Part shown: positions 8,244 through 17,888 of the stretch, piece by piece
How positions within the stretch are numbered: the stretch's first letter is position 1
Layout: each line of letters begins with the position of its first letter
DNA from: an uncultured Lachnospiraceae bacterium
Lineage (GTDB): Bacteria > Bacillota > Clostridia > Lachnospirales > Lachnospiraceae
Length of the DNA stretch: 58,431 bases
NCBI GenBank assembly: GCA_910586025.1
Contig: CAJUIO010000011.1
Coordinates: 1-58,431, forward strand
Reading direction: 5' to 3'
The notes under the pieces: model-generated
What the model saw: only the letters and a program-made list of their open reading frames with translations
What the model was told of the DNA's origin: nothing
The model's database searches: none
Made by a program: the position numbers and the translations under genes

Positions 8244-10208
8244 ATGAAGAAACTGAGACTGCCAAGGCTCATCAGCAGCGGCATGGTGCTGCAGCAGAAG
8301 AAAAGAGTGCGTATCTGGGGCTTTGACGAGCCGGGAAGAAAAGTGGTGATCTCCTTTTTGGGAAAGGAGTACGAGGCCATTGCGGACGAGGCGGGGTACT
8401 TTGAGGCTTTTCTGGAAGGCCTTGAGCCGGGAGGCCCTTACGTCATGAATTTCCGGGATGATGCGGACGGTGAGATAACGCTGGAAAACATTCTGATCGG
8501 AGATGTGTGGATGTGCTCCGGGCAATCCAACATGGAGCTTCCCATGATGCGGGTGAGGGACAAATATCCGGACGAGATCTCGGACTGTGACAACGACCGT
8601 ATCCGTACCTTCAAGATCGTGGAGCATGCGGATTTCCATGGTCCTTTGACGGATCATCTCACCGGACAGTGGAAGGCGGCGGGAAAGGATACGATCCTTG
8701 ACTTTTCCGCAACGGCATACTTTTTTGCGAGAAAGCTGTATGAGCTTGCGGGAGTGCCTGTGGGACTGATTAACGCAAGCCTTGGGGGCTCAAGGATCCA
8801 GTCCTGGATGGGAAGAGATATGCTGAACGGCTATGAGGATTTCCTTGCCCTGGCGGATCAGTATGCGGACGATGAATTTGTGGCCGGAAGGCTGGCCCGG
8901 AACGAGAAGCAGGCCAGGGAATGGGATGAATATCTGAACAGTATTGATCTGGGGCTTAAGGAGAACTGGAGGAATTATAACGGCCGGGAGAACATGCCCG
9001 AAGAAAATCCGGCCGCAGAGGATGCGTACTGGCAGCAGGTGCAGATTCCCTTTTTCTTCAAGGACACGGCGCTCAAGGGTTTTATCGGCAGCGTCTGGTT
9101 CAGGAGAAAATTCACTGTGCCGGGGGAGCTTGCGGGAAAAGAGGCGAAGATCTGGCTGGGAACGATTGTGGATAACGATACCGTATACATAAACGGCGTG
9201 GAGGTTGGGCACACGGATTATCAGTATCCGCCCAGAAAGTACGCGATACCCGCAAATCTTCTGCGGGAAGGAGAAAATTCTGTCGTGATCCGGGTGAAAT
9301 GCCAGAACGGACAGGGGAGATTCACCCCTGGAAAGACCTATGCCGTATTTAATGATCAGGTGAGGGTAGAGCTTGCGGGAACGTGGTATTACCGTATTGG
9401 CGGAACCTGCGGGCAGGTGAAGGAGACTGACTTTGTGAACTGGAAGCCCACAGGTCTCTACAACGGGATGATGGCGCCCTGCCATAAGTATGCCGTGGCC
9501 GGGGTGCTCTGGTATCAGGGAGAGGCTAACAGCTGGGAGTCCGAAAACTATCTGGATCTGACAAAGAGAATGGTCAAGGGCTTCCGGGAGAAGTGGGAGG
9601 ACGATACGCTTCCTTATTTCTATGTACAGCTTCCCAATTTCTGCGGTGATGTCTATGACATAGACCGGGACGGAAGAGGAAGTGAATGGGGAAGAATCCG
9701 TGAGCTGCAGCGAGAGGCCCTTCAGATACCGGGGACGGGAATGGCTGTTGCCATTGACCTGGGAGAGGACAACGACCTTCATCCTCTGAACAAAAAGGAT
9801 GTGGGCTCCCGTCTTGCCATGCTGGCGGCGGCGAGGTTCTACGGAAATAAGGCGCAGTGCGGCGGCCCCGTGGTAAAGGATATAAAAGCGGATACCGTAA
9901 AGAGGGAGGATGGAAGCCGGTATGTGAGGGTTGAAATCCTCTGCGGAGATGTGAGCGGAGGCATGTATGCCTTTTCCGAGAACAAGGGAGACGAAATTCT
10001 TGACTTTGAGCTTGCGGATGCGGCGGGGGCGGTTTACCGGGCACAGGCGGAGATAGCGGACGACAGAATAATCCTTTCCTGCGAAGGGCTTGCGGATGAG
10101 GCGGTGCAGGTGAGGTACTGCTATGCCAATACGAACAGGGGGGCGCTTGTTTATAACAGGGATGGATTTCCGATGAGTCCGTTTTGCATTGAGCTGGAAA
10201 AGAAGTGA
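8244..10208 (+). CDS. Sialate O-acetylesterase-like (SASA domain) carbohydrate acetylesterase
   Basis: This 654-aa protein has a split SGNH-type esterase domain: GDVWMCSGQSNMELPM carries the nucleophile Ser95, and DLHP near the C-terminus carries Asp511 and His513. Between them sits a galactose-binding-like jelly-roll insertion (WFRRKFTVPGE... to about 350). The family removes O-acetyl groups from sialic acids, but in xylan loci such proteins act on acetylated xylo-oligosaccharides. The neighbouring GH3 and GH67 genes make acetyl-xylan the likelier substrate. There is no signal peptide, so it should act inside the cell after import. AAAGGAG precedes the start. Confidence 0.85.
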   Translation: MKKLRLPRLISSGMVLQQKKRVRIWGFDEPGRKVVISFLGKEYEAIADEAGYFEAFLEGLEPGGPYVMNFRDDADGEITLENILIGDVWMCSGQSNMELPMMRVRDKYPDEISDCDNDRIRTFKIVEHADFHGPLTDHLTGQWKAAGKDTILDFSATAYFFARKLYELAGVPVGLINASLGGSRIQSWMGRDMLNGYEDFLALADQYADDEFVAGRLARNEKQAREWDEYLNSIDLGLKENWRNYNGRENMPEENPAAEDAYWQQVQIPFFFKDTALKGFIGSVWFRRKFTVPGELAGKEAKIWLGTIVDNDTVYINGVEVGHTDYQYPPRKYAIPANLLREGENSVVIRVKCQNGQGRFTPGKTYAVFNDQVRVELAGTWYYRIGGTCGQVKETDFVNWKPTGLYNGMMAPCHKYAVAGVLWYQGEANSWESENYLDLTKRMVKGFREKWEDDTLPYFYVQLPNFCGDVYDIDRDGRGSEWGRIRELQREALQIPGTGMAVAIDLGEDNDLHPLNKKDVGSRLAMLAAARFYGNKAQCGGPVVKDIKADTVKREDGSRYVRVEILCGDVSGGMYAFSENKGDEILDFELADAAGAVYRAQAEIADDRIILSCEGLADEAVQVRYCYANTNRGALVYNRDGFPMSPFCIELEKK

Positions 10209-10221
10209 GAAGCAAAAGAAT

Positions 10222-10285
10222 CCCGCATTCATGCGGGAAATACAGTCTGACTACTGACGGTTTCGGTCCTTAACGGACCGAAACC
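10222..10285. terminator. Two hairpins between convergent genes
   Basis: CCCGCAT/ATGCGGG (10222-10237) is followed by a perfect 11-bp stem, arms 10259-10269 and 10275-10285. The second hairpin overlaps the last codons of the minus-strand AraC gene and is followed on plus by TGTGTTTTCTT. The pair probably ends transcription in both directions. Confidence 0.55.
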
Positions 10286-11154
10286 TGTGTTTTCTTGGCC
10301 TGGTTCAGGCGCTTGTACTCCGACGGGGTACAGTTTTTGGCGGACTTGAAAATCCGGTTAAACGTGGAGAGGCTGTTGAACCCGGAATGCATGGCGACTT
10401 CCGTGATGGAAAGGTTGGGCTGGATCAACAGCCTTTCCGCATGGGCGATCCGCTGCTGAGTAAGATATTCGTAGCAGGACATTCCTGAAAACTGCTTGAA
10501 CAGCCTTGCAAAATGAAATTTGGAAAAGCCTGCCAGGGAGGCCAGCCTGTCGATGCTGATATTTTCGGTGCAGTGATCTGAGATATAGTTACAGACCTTC
10601 ATGAATTTTTCCACATATTCATTTTGCTTGCCCTGAGTGATTCCCGGGAATTTTTCCTCGGCATTGAAGCTGGTGCGCCCAAGAGCCACAAAGAAGCGGA
10701 TCATCAGGGCGTAGAGGCTGGCCTCGGCAAAGGGAAGCTGCTGGTCGTATTCCAGACAGATCTGATCCAGATATCTTCTCAGCTCATGATTCAGCTCGGG
10801 ATATTCCTTTTTGGAAATCAGCGCATAGGGGTGAAGGGAGTGGAGCAGGGAATCCATTCCTTTCACATTGCAGATCAGGCCGTAGTCGAACATGAGGATC
10901 ATGCGCTCGCCGCTTGCGGGTGCGTGGAGCTCGTGGAGGGTACCCGGAGGAGTGATCCAGATATCTCCTTCCTGAAAGGTGTGAGGTGTGCCGCCTATGG
11001 CCACGGTATATTCGTTTTTGTAAGGCATGATGATCTCCATGGCCGTGTGCCAGTGGAGAGGAAAGTTCTCCGCATTGTCGTTGTGGTGGATCCGGATGCC
11101 GTTAAAGGCGTCATAGGCTACTGTCTCGTGAATTCCATTCAAAATTTCGATCAT
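10270..11154 (-). CDS. AraC-family regulator with N-terminal cupin sensor
   Basis: This protein of about 294 aa has an N-terminal cupin (HWHTAMEIIMPY, then TPPGTLHELHAP) and a C-terminal AraC helix-turn-helix pair (SIDRLASLAGFSKFHFARLF and SITEVAMHSGFNSLSTFNRIF). I choose the start at 11154 (MIEILNGIHET) because AGGGG lies 6 bp before it; a longer frame to 11208 would start inside its own promoter. It is divergent from the GH3/GH67 genes and so probably controls them in response to a xylan-derived sugar. Its promoter overlaps a perfect inverted repeat, suggesting autoregulation. Confidence 0.88.
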   Translation of the reverse strand: MIEILNGIHETVAYDAFNGIRIHHNDNAENFPLHWHTAMEIIMPYKNEYTVAIGGTPHTFQEGDIWITPPGTLHELHAPASGERMILMFDYGLICNVKGMDSLLHSLHPYALISKKEYPELNHELRRYLDQICLEYDQQLPFAEASLYALMIRFFVALGRTSFNAEEKFPGITQGKQNEYVEKFMKVCNYISDHCTENISIDRLASLAGFSKFHFARLFKQFSGMSCYEYLTQQRIAHAERLLIQPNLSITEVAMHSGFNSLSTFNRIFKSAKNCTPSEYKRLNQAKKTQVSVR

Positions 11155-11198
11155 GATATCCCCTGTCCTTCCTGTCCGTTTCGCATTTATATGCTCAA

Positions 11199-11242
11199 TT
11201 AATAGCACAAATTGATAATTGTGTCAAATCAATTTGTGCTAT
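11199..11242 (-). promoter_or_regulatory. Promoter of the AraC gene overlapped by a perfect 15-bp inverted repeat
   Basis: On the minus strand TTGACA (11222-11227) and TATTAA (11199-11204) are 17 bp apart. ATAGCACAAATTGAT (11202-11216) and its exact complement (11228-11242) form an inverted repeat with an 11-bp spacer that covers the spacer region and touches both hexamers. A bound protein would block RNA polymerase. Confidence 0.75.
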
Positions 11243-11254
11243 GGTTTTCTATGT

Positions 11255-11542
11255 CTAAAGTGCATAAAAAAATGCTGTAAAACAATGAAATATAGGCAAA
11301 AAGTAAAACACGGATGCGGAAATATACAGAATTATAGAAAAAATAGAATGAATAATGGTAGGGAATGAGGCGTTTTTAGTGTAGTTAGCAACCAAAAAGA
11401 AAAGCAAATTTAAAATTATTAGCAATATATGGAGATAGAAAAGCAAGATATAGAAAGAAAACGATGACATGTTGACATATACTCGTAGTATGTCATAGTA
11501 GGAAATATACAAAATATCTAATGATTACCAGGAGGACAGGAG
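11255..11542. promoter_or_regulatory. AT-rich regulatory region before the GH3 gene
   Basis: This stretch of about 290 bp is very AT-rich and holds no convincing gene. Near its end TTGACA (11472-11477) is followed after 17-18 bp by ATAGTAG, a weak -10, and TGACATA/TATGTCA (11473-11479 and 11489-11495) form an inverted repeat inside that promoter. AGGAGGACAGGAG precedes the GH3 start. The repeat is a candidate regulator site for the xylan genes. Confidence 0.45.
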
Positions 11543-13699
11543 ATGGAAGTGACCAAAAACGAAGCGAAAACAGCAGAATTTGAGGAACGTGCGAGAAAAC
11601 TGGTTGCGCAGATGACTCTGGAGGAGAAAGCATTCCAGATGGTATATCAGGCTCCGGCCATTGAGAGGCTTGGTGTTAAGGCGTATAACTGGTGGAATGA
11701 GGCGCTTCACGGCGTTGCCAGAGCCGGTGTGGCTACCGTGTTTCCTCAGGCGATTTCACTGGCGGCAACCTTTGACGAGGATTTTATCGAGGAGGTTGCG
11801 GATGCTATTTCCACTGAGGGAAGAGCAAAATATAATGCGCAGCAGAAATTCGGTGATACGGATATTTACAAGGGACTGACCTTCTGGTCCCCCAATGTGA
11901 ACATATTCAGGGATCCCAGATGGGGCAGGGGGCATGAGACCTTCGGGGAGGATCCCTATCTGACCTCCAGACTCGGAGTGCGTTTCGTGGAGGGACTTCA
12001 GGGGCATGACGAGAACTATATGAAGGCGGCGGCCTGTGCCAAGCATTTTGCGGTGCACAGCGGTCCCGAGGATCTGCGCCATGAGTTTAATGCGGTGGCA
12101 AGTAAGCAGGATCTGTATGAGACCTATCTTCCCGCATTTAAGGCCTGTGTTCAGGAAGCCGGAGTGGAGGCGGTGATGGGCGCTTATAACCGCACCAACG
12201 GAGAGCCCTGCTGTGGAAGCAAGACGCTGCTTACGGATATTCTGAGAGATGAGTGGGGCTTTAAGGGGCACGTGGTTTCCGACTGCTGGGCCATCAAGGA
12301 CTTCCATGAGGGCCATGGAGTCACCTCCGGCCCGCTGGAATCCGTGATCCTTGCGGTGAAGAACGGCTGCGATCTGAACTGCGGTTCTCTTTTTACCTAT
12401 GTAAAGGAAGCGGTGGAGAACGGATCGCTCTCGCAGGAGAGAGTGGACGAGGCTCTGGTGCATCTTTTCACCACCAGAATGAAGCTGGGAATGTTTGACG
12501 GGGAGGGAAAGACCCCTTACGACAATATCCCTTATACCGCGGTGGATTGTAAGGAGATGCAGGAGCTCAATCTGCGGGCTGCGGAGAAATGTGCGGTTCT
12601 TCTCAAAAATGAAGGAAATCTTCTTCCTCTTGACAAGTCGAAATTAAAGACCGTGGGCGTGATCGGACCGAACGCCAACAACCGCAAGGCGCTTGTTGGA
12701 AATTATGAGGGAACGGCTTCCCGGTATTACACGATCACCGAGGGAATTCAGGAGTATCTCGGAGAGGACGTGAGAGTTCTGGTATCCGAGGGCTGTCATC
12801 TCTATCAGACGAAGGTCAGCGGTCTGAGCGTTGGATGCGACAGGGATTCCGAGGTAAAAGCGGTCTGCGAGGAAAGCGATGTGGTGATCATGTGTCTCGG
12901 ACTGGATTCCGGATTGGAAGGTGAGGAGGGAGACCAGGGCAATCAGTATGCCAGCGGTGACAAACCGAATCTGAAGCTTCCCGGAAGGCAGCAGGAGATT
13001 CTGGAAATCGCCTGCGCAAGCGGAAAGCCCGTGGTTCTGGTGCTTCTTTCCGGAAGCGCTCTTGCGGTGGGCTGGGCGGATGAGCACGTGCCTGCCATTT
13101 TACAGGGATGGTATCCCGGCGCACAGGGAGGAAGGGCCATTGCGAGAATCCTCTTTGGGGAGAAGAACCCGGAGGGAAGGCTTCCCGTTACTTATTACAG
13201 AACCAGCGAAGAGCTGCCGGAGTTTACCGACTATTCCATGAAGGGCAGAACCTACCGCTATATGACAAACGAGGCGCTCTATCCCTTCGGATACGGTCTG
13301 TCCTACACAAACTTTGTCTATACGGACGCAAAGGTTTCCTCTCCTGAGGTGGGCGATGAGGGCATCAGCGTCAGCGTGACCCTGACAAACGCAGGAGGCA
13401 GGGAGGGGACGGAAACCGTCCAGGCCTATGTGAAGGCGAACAGGGAAGGGACTCCCAATGCCCAGCTGAAAGGAATCGCCAAGGTTTCCTTAAAGCCCGG
13501 CGAGAGCAGGGAAGTGACCATAAAGCTTCCGCTTGCGGCCTTTGCTCTTTACAACGAGGATGCGGTGAATAAAGCGCAGGCGGGAAGCTACACGGTATTC
13601 ATCGGAGGATCCCAGCCCGATAGCAGAAGCGAGCGCCTTACCGGAAAGGAGACGGCAAAACTTCAGGTAGAGATCAGAGAAACCGTTGTCTTGAAGTAG
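11543..13699 (+). CDS. GH3 beta-xylosidase/beta-glucosidase
   Basis: This 718-aa cytoplasmic GH3 enzyme has an N-terminal TIM barrel with YNWWNEALHGVAR (about 48-60), RDPRWGRGHETFGEDP (124-138), KHFAVHSGPE and the nucleophile Asp247 in VVSDCWAI. An alpha/beta sandwich follows (LLKNEGNLLPLD, GLEGEEGDQ) and a fibronectin-III-like C-terminal domain (YPFGYGLSYTNF onward). The WWNEALHGVAR motif is typical of the beta-xylosidase branch (Xyl3A type). It would release xylose from the non-reducing end of xylo-oligosaccharides. It lies 14 bp before the GH67 gene, so the two are co-transcribed. Beta-glucosidase activity cannot be excluded. Confidence 0.92.
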   Translation: MEVTKNEAKTAEFEERARKLVAQMTLEEKAFQMVYQAPAIERLGVKAYNWWNEALHGVARAGVATVFPQAISLAATFDEDFIEEVADAISTEGRAKYNAQQKFGDTDIYKGLTFWSPNVNIFRDPRWGRGHETFGEDPYLTSRLGVRFVEGLQGHDENYMKAAACAKHFAVHSGPEDLRHEFNAVASKQDLYETYLPAFKACVQEAGVEAVMGAYNRTNGEPCCGSKTLLTDILRDEWGFKGHVVSDCWAIKDFHEGHGVTSGPLESVILAVKNGCDLNCGSLFTYVKEAVENGSLSQERVDEALVHLFTTRMKLGMFDGEGKTPYDNIPYTAVDCKEMQELNLRAAEKCAVLLKNEGNLLPLDKSKLKTVGVIGPNANNRKALVGNYEGTASRYYTITEGIQEYLGEDVRVLVSEGCHLYQTKVSGLSVGCDRDSEVKAVCEESDVVIMCLGLDSGLEGEEGDQGNQYASGDKPNLKLPGRQQEILEIACASGKPVVLVLLSGSALAVGWADEHVPAILQGWYPGAQGGRAIARILFGEKNPEGRLPVTYYRTSEELPEFTDYSMKGRTYRYMTNEALYPFGYGLSYTNFVYTDAKVSSPEVGDEGISVSVTLTNAGGREGTETVQAYVKANREGTPNAQLKGIAKVSLKPGESREVTIKLPLAAFALYNEDAVNKAQAGSYTVFIGGSQPDSRSERLTGKETAKLQVEIRETVVLK

Positions 13700-13713
13700 A
13701 AAAGGAGAAAAAA

Positions 13714-15711
13714 ATGGGTTTTGAACAGGCCTGGCTTGATTATGGCAAAAAAGAGGGATATGCAGATGCGGAGCGGATCCGGTACATCTATGCGGATGCG
13801 GATAGTGCGGTGATGAAAAACTCTGTGAAAGAGCTTCGGGATGCGCTTGCGGCCTTTACGGGCCGGGATCCGCAGGTAAACGCACTTTCCGAAAGAAAGG
13901 AAGGCACAGGGCAGATCGAAAGTATCTGCCTTGTGAAAAAGGAAGGCTGCAGGGCGGAGGGATACCGCCTGTATGAGGAAAAGGGCGGCATCGTGGTGGA
14001 GGCCTCCGATGAGAGGGGGATTCTCTACGGCGTTTTTGCCCTGATCTTCCGGATGCAGAGACAGGAGACGCTTGCGGGGATTGATTTGAAAAAGGAACCC
14101 GCCATGCCTCTGCGCATGGTGAACCATTGGGACAACATGGACGGGAGCATCGAGCGCGGCTACTCCGGGCGCTCCTTCTTCTTTGAGAATAACGAGATTC
14201 TGGTGGATGAGCGCACTGTGACTTATGCAAGGCTCATGGCCAGTGTGGGAATCAACGGGGCGGTGATCAACAATGTGAATGTGAAGGATCAGGCCACCTA
14301 TATGATCACGGAAAAGTATTTTGACAAGCTGAGGGAGATGTCCGAGATTTTTGCGGGTTATGGCATCCGGTTCTTTATGAGTCTTAACTATGCGGCTCCT
14401 GTGGAGCTGGGCGAGCTTGACAGTGCGGATCCTCTGGACGAGGGAGTGGCCGCATGGTGGGAAAAGCGCATGAAAATTGTGTATGACGCAATCCCGCTTC
14501 TTGGAGGCTTCCTGATCAAGGCGGATTCCGAGGGGCGCCCGGGTCCTTTTACCTATGGAAGGGATCATGCGGACGGAGCCAATATGCTGGCCCGGGCCAT
14601 CGAGCCATACGGCGGTCTCATTATCTGGCGCTGCTTTGTCTACAACTGCAGACAGGACTGGCGTGATCGTAAGACGGACAGAGCCAGATCCGGCTATGAC
14701 AATTTCATGGAGCTGGACGGCAGGTTCCGCAATAATGTGATTCTGCAGATCAAGAACGGCCCCATGGATTTCCAGGTGCGCGAGCCGGTGCATCCGCTCT
14801 TTGGCGGCCTTACAAAGACGAACCAGATGCTGGAGGTGCAGATCGCGCAGGAGTATACCGGGCAGCAGCGCCATATCTGCTATCTGATCCCCTGGTTTAA
14901 GCAGATACTGGAATTCAGGACTTACGTGAAGGAGACGGATGACACGGTGCGGGATATCGTGTCCGGCAAAACCTTCGGGCAGAAAAACTGCGGAATGGCG
15001 GCGGTGGCCAATACAGGCGATGACGAGAACTGGACGGGCCATGATCTGGCGGCGGCTAATCTCTACGGTTTTGGACGGCTGTGCTATGAGCCGGAGCTTG
15101 CCGCACAGGAGATTGCGAAGGAGTGGATTGGCCTGACCTACGGGAGAGATCAGGAGGTGGAGGAGACGATTCTTTTCCTGCTCATGGAATCCTGGCCTGC
15201 CTACGAGAAATACACCTCTCCGCTGGGGATTGGCTGGATGGTAAATCCCAGCCTGCATTACGGCCCCAGCGTGGACGGCTATGAGTACGACAGATGGGGA
15301 ACCTACCACCGGGCGGATCATCTCGGAATCGGGGTGAACCGGAGCCGCAATGGAACGGGATATGCGCTTCTCTACAGAGAGCCCCACGCATCTGTCTATG
15401 ACGACATGGAGAAATGCCCGGATGAGCTTCTTCTGTTCTTCCATCATGTGCCCTACACCTGGAAGCTTGGAAGCGGCAAGACGGTGATCCAGCACATTTA
15501 TGACACTCACTTCGAGGGTGTGGAGATGGTGGACGAGATGGCCCGGCGCTTTGAGGAGCTGAAAGGGAAGGTTCCGGAGAAGGTTTACGGGAGAGTGACG
15601 GGACGCCTTGCACATCAGAAGGAACACGCCAGAGAGTGGCGGGATCAGATCAACACCTACTTCTACAGAAAATCCGGTATTCCGGACGAGAAGGGAAGAG
15701 AGATTTTCTGA
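13714..15711 (+). CDS. aguA: GH67 alpha-glucuronidase
   Basis: This 665-aa enzyme should remove (4-O-methyl)glucuronic acid from the terminal xylose of branched xylo-oligosaccharides. GH67 marks are the SEGRPGPFTYGRDHADGANM stretch with the candidate acid Glu273, Asp335 in LDGRF, KNGPMDFQ, and Glu357 in REPVHPLFGG; Asp335 and Glu357 correspond to the acidic pair of the family. There is no signal peptide, so it acts on imported oligosaccharides, as known GH67 enzymes do. AAGGAG precedes the ATG, 14 bp after the GH3 gene. It is the clearest evidence that the locus targets glucuronoxylan. Confidence 0.95.
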   Translation: MGFEQAWLDYGKKEGYADAERIRYIYADADSAVMKNSVKELRDALAAFTGRDPQVNALSERKEGTGQIESICLVKKEGCRAEGYRLYEEKGGIVVEASDERGILYGVFALIFRMQRQETLAGIDLKKEPAMPLRMVNHWDNMDGSIERGYSGRSFFFENNEILVDERTVTYARLMASVGINGAVINNVNVKDQATYMITEKYFDKLREMSEIFAGYGIRFFMSLNYAAPVELGELDSADPLDEGVAAWWEKRMKIVYDAIPLLGGFLIKADSEGRPGPFTYGRDHADGANMLARAIEPYGGLIIWRCFVYNCRQDWRDRKTDRARSGYDNFMELDGRFRNNVILQIKNGPMDFQVREPVHPLFGGLTKTNQMLEVQIAQEYTGQQRHICYLIPWFKQILEFRTYVKETDDTVRDIVSGKTFGQKNCGMAAVANTGDDENWTGHDLAAANLYGFGRLCYEPELAAQEIAKEWIGLTYGRDQEVEETILFLLMESWPAYEKYTSPLGIGWMVNPSLHYGPSVDGYEYDRWGTYHRADHLGIGVNRSRNGTGYALLYREPHASVYDDMEKCPDELLLFFHHVPYTWKLGSGKTVIQHIYDTHFEGVEMVDEMARRFEELKGKVPEKVYGRVTGRLAHQKEHAREWRDQINTYFYRKSGIPDEKGREIF

Positions 15712-15740
15712 GATTTCAATTTTATAAGAAAAAGTGACGG

Positions 15741-15786
15741 CCGGCAGCCGGTTTTTACGGAGTTAGATGTAAAAACCGGCTGTCGG
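15741..15786 (+). terminator. Strong terminator after the GH3-GH67 operon
   Basis: Arms 15741-15758 and 15769-15786 form an 18-bp stem with one G-U pair and a 10-base loop, followed by TTCTTGCGTTTTG. It ends the GH3-GH67 transcript 30 bp after the GH67 stop, so the next importer operon needs its own promoter; TATAAT-like bases lie in the AT-rich stretch around 15940-15955 but no clear -35 was seen. Confidence 0.75.
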
Positions 15787-15992
15787 TTCTTGCGTTTTGA
15801 CCGGGATAATGCGGCTTTGGTTGTGCGAGGTGACAAAATACATGACAGGAAACTAAAAATGGAAATAAAAATTGCACAAGACGAAAGCAAAAAATGAAGC
15901 TGAAATAGCAATATTTGATAGGAAAGGCATGCGGAAACATAATATAATATTTAAGATGATAATATCTGAGAAAAACAAACGGAGGTGTAAAG

Positions 15993-16946
15993 ATGAAAGC
16001 TTCTAGCACGAAACCATCTACGGCACAGAAAAAACAAAATTTCAGCGTTTACATGAAAAGATACTGGCAGCTCTATGTTCTTCTTTTCCTGCCCATGCTG
16101 TATCTGCTGATTTTTAAGTATGTGCCGATGGTCTATATTCAGATCGCTTTCAAGAAGTACAGTATCGTGGAGAGCGTCTGGAACATGCCGTGGGCAGGCA
16201 ACAATGGCTTTGAGTATTTTATCAAGGCGTTTAACAACAAGGATTTTATTAATGCGCTGAGGAACACTCTGATGCTGAATTTGCTGGATCTGGTGGTCGG
16301 CTTCCCGGCACCCATTATTTTTGCATTGATCCTCAACGAGCTGGTGTTCAAGAAGTTCAAGCGCGTGGTTCAGACGGTTGCCTATATGCCCCACTTCCTT
16401 TCCTGGGTCATCATCTATGGTCTGGCGTTGCAGATTTTTGCGCCAAGCAGCGGTCTGGTTAATATGGTTTTAAATAATTTCGGAATCGAGGCAATTCCCT
16501 TCCTGAACGATTCCAAGCACTGGGTTGCCACCTACATATTCCTGGGCGTGTGGCAGAATTTCGGATGGGGTTCCATTGTCTATCTGGCGGCGATTGCGGG
16601 AATCAACTCAGAGCTCTATGAGGCGGCGTCCGTGGACGGCTGCGGAAGATTTAAGAAGATGTGGCACATCACTCTTCCGGGCATCAAGCCTACCATCGTG
16701 GTACTGCTTGTCATGAATCTCGGTAATATTCTGGGAAGCGGCTTTGACCGTCCCTTCGCAATGCAGAACAATCTGGTTATGGATGTGGCAGAGGTTATCT
16801 CGACCTTCGTGTACAAAAACGGTATTCAGGGCCTTCAGTTCTCTCTGACTACCGCCGTGGGCTTCTTCCAGTCCGTGATCTGTGTTATCTTCCTGCTGCT
16901 GGCAAACTGGATATCCCGCAGGCTCGGCGAGCGCGGAATATGGTAA
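15993..16946 (+). CDS. Carbohydrate ABC transporter permease, LplB type
   Basis: This 317-aa membrane protein is the MalF-like subunit of the second importer. It has a first membrane segment around LYVLLFLPMLYLLIFKYV and an EAA loop YEAASVDGCGRFKKMWHITLPGIKP. An AACGGAGG ribosome-binding site precedes the ATG. It is paralogous to the permease at 2530-3471 and forms an operon with the LplC-type permease (21 bp downstream) and a binding lipoprotein. Its position behind the GH67 gene suggests uptake of aldouronic or linear xylo-oligosaccharides (inference). No ATPase is encoded nearby. Confidence 0.92.
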   Translation: MKASSTKPSTAQKKQNFSVYMKRYWQLYVLLFLPMLYLLIFKYVPMVYIQIAFKKYSIVESVWNMPWAGNNGFEYFIKAFNNKDFINALRNTLMLNLLDLVVGFPAPIIFALILNELVFKKFKRVVQTVAYMPHFLSWVIIYGLALQIFAPSSGLVNMVLNNFGIEAIPFLNDSKHWVATYIFLGVWQNFGWGSIVYLAAIAGINSELYEAASVDGCGRFKKMWHITLPGIKPTIVVLLVMNLGNILGSGFDRPFAMQNNLVMDVAEVISTFVYKNGIQGLQFSLTTAVGFFQSVICVIFLLLANWISRRLGERGIW

Positions 16947-16967
16947 AAGGATAAGGAGGAAAATGAG

Positions 16968-17837
16968 ATGATTAAATCAAAATCTGCAAAATTTGGAGAC
17001 TGGATCTTCGTGATCATCTGTGTGATCGTAGGCCTTATCTGTGTCCTTCCCATGATAAACCTGCTTGCAAGATCCATGAGTTCCACGGACGCACTGGTAC
17101 GCCGGGAGGTTTATTTGTGGCCCAAGGGAATCAATTTTGACGCATATGCCATGGTGCTTGGCGATATGAAGTACATAAAAGCGTTTTTCTGGACAGTGTT
17201 TCTCACAGTTGTCTGTACCCTGGTTTCTCTGACCATGACCACGCTGTGCGCATACCCTCTGATTTTCCAGGACCTGAAGGGACGCACCACATTTAATATT
17301 ATCATCACGATAACCATGTTCTTCAATGCGGGAACCATACCGAACTATTTGCTGATGAAGTCTCTGAACCTGCTGAACAATCCGCTGGTTCTGATTATAC
17401 CGGCCAGCCTGAGCGTGTATAACATGATTATCATGAGAAGCTTTTTCTACGGCATTCCGGACAGTCTCCGGGAATCGGCGGAGATCGACGGGGCCAGCTA
17501 TTTCAGAATTCTCTGGAGTATTTATGTGCCTCTCTCAAAGCCCGTATTTGCGACTCTGGCACTGTTCTATGCCGTGGGACGCTGGAACGGATATTCGGAT
17601 GCGTTGATGTACATGAACAATAAGGATTATTATCCGTTGCAGCTGCTTCTGTACAATATTCTGAACAATATCAACAGTATAGAGGTGGCCACGCAGGAGG
17701 GATTTTCGGCACCCGGTCTTTCCGAGTCGCTGAAGGCGGCGATCGTTATGTTCTCCACTGTGCCGATCCTGTGTGTATACCCCTGGCTGCAGAAGTATTT
17801 CATCCATGGCGTGACCATGGGTGCCGTAAAGGAATAA
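16968..17837 (+). CDS. Carbohydrate ABC transporter permease, LplC/YtcP type
   Basis: This 289-aa partner of the preceding permease starts with a membrane segment (WIFVIICVIVGLICVLPMINLL) and carries the EAA loop SAEIDGASYFRILWSIYVPLSKP. The C-terminus IHGVTMGAVKE matches the LplC type. AAGGAGG lies before the ATG. A copy of the same arrangement is found on the minus strand at 1596-5313, but here the order is permease-permease-binding protein instead of binding protein first. Confidence 0.92.
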   Translation: MIKSKSAKFGDWIFVIICVIVGLICVLPMINLLARSMSSTDALVRREVYLWPKGINFDAYAMVLGDMKYIKAFFWTVFLTVVCTLVSLTMTTLCAYPLIFQDLKGRTTFNIIITITMFFNAGTIPNYLLMKSLNLLNNPLVLIIPASLSVYNMIIMRSFFYGIPDSLRESAEIDGASYFRILWSIYVPLSKPVFATLALFYAVGRWNGYSDALMYMNNKDYYPLQLLLYNILNNINSIEVATQEGFSAPGLSESLKAAIVMFSTVPILCVYPWLQKYFIHGVTMGAVKE

Positions 17838-17888
17838 CCGGATCTTTGATCCGCTCATTCAAACATATTAATTAAAGGAGGATTAGAA

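Noticed and set aside
8790..10232. 480-codon open frame antisense to the acetylesterase
   Set aside because: No recognisable motif; the opposite strand encodes a full SASA esterase with promoter-proximal ribosome-binding site.
13663..15627. 654-codon open frame antisense to the GH67 gene
   Set aside because: It is the mirror of a clear glycosidase with catalytic motifs; the antisense translation is rich in His, Arg and Pro, has no domain and no ribosome-binding site.
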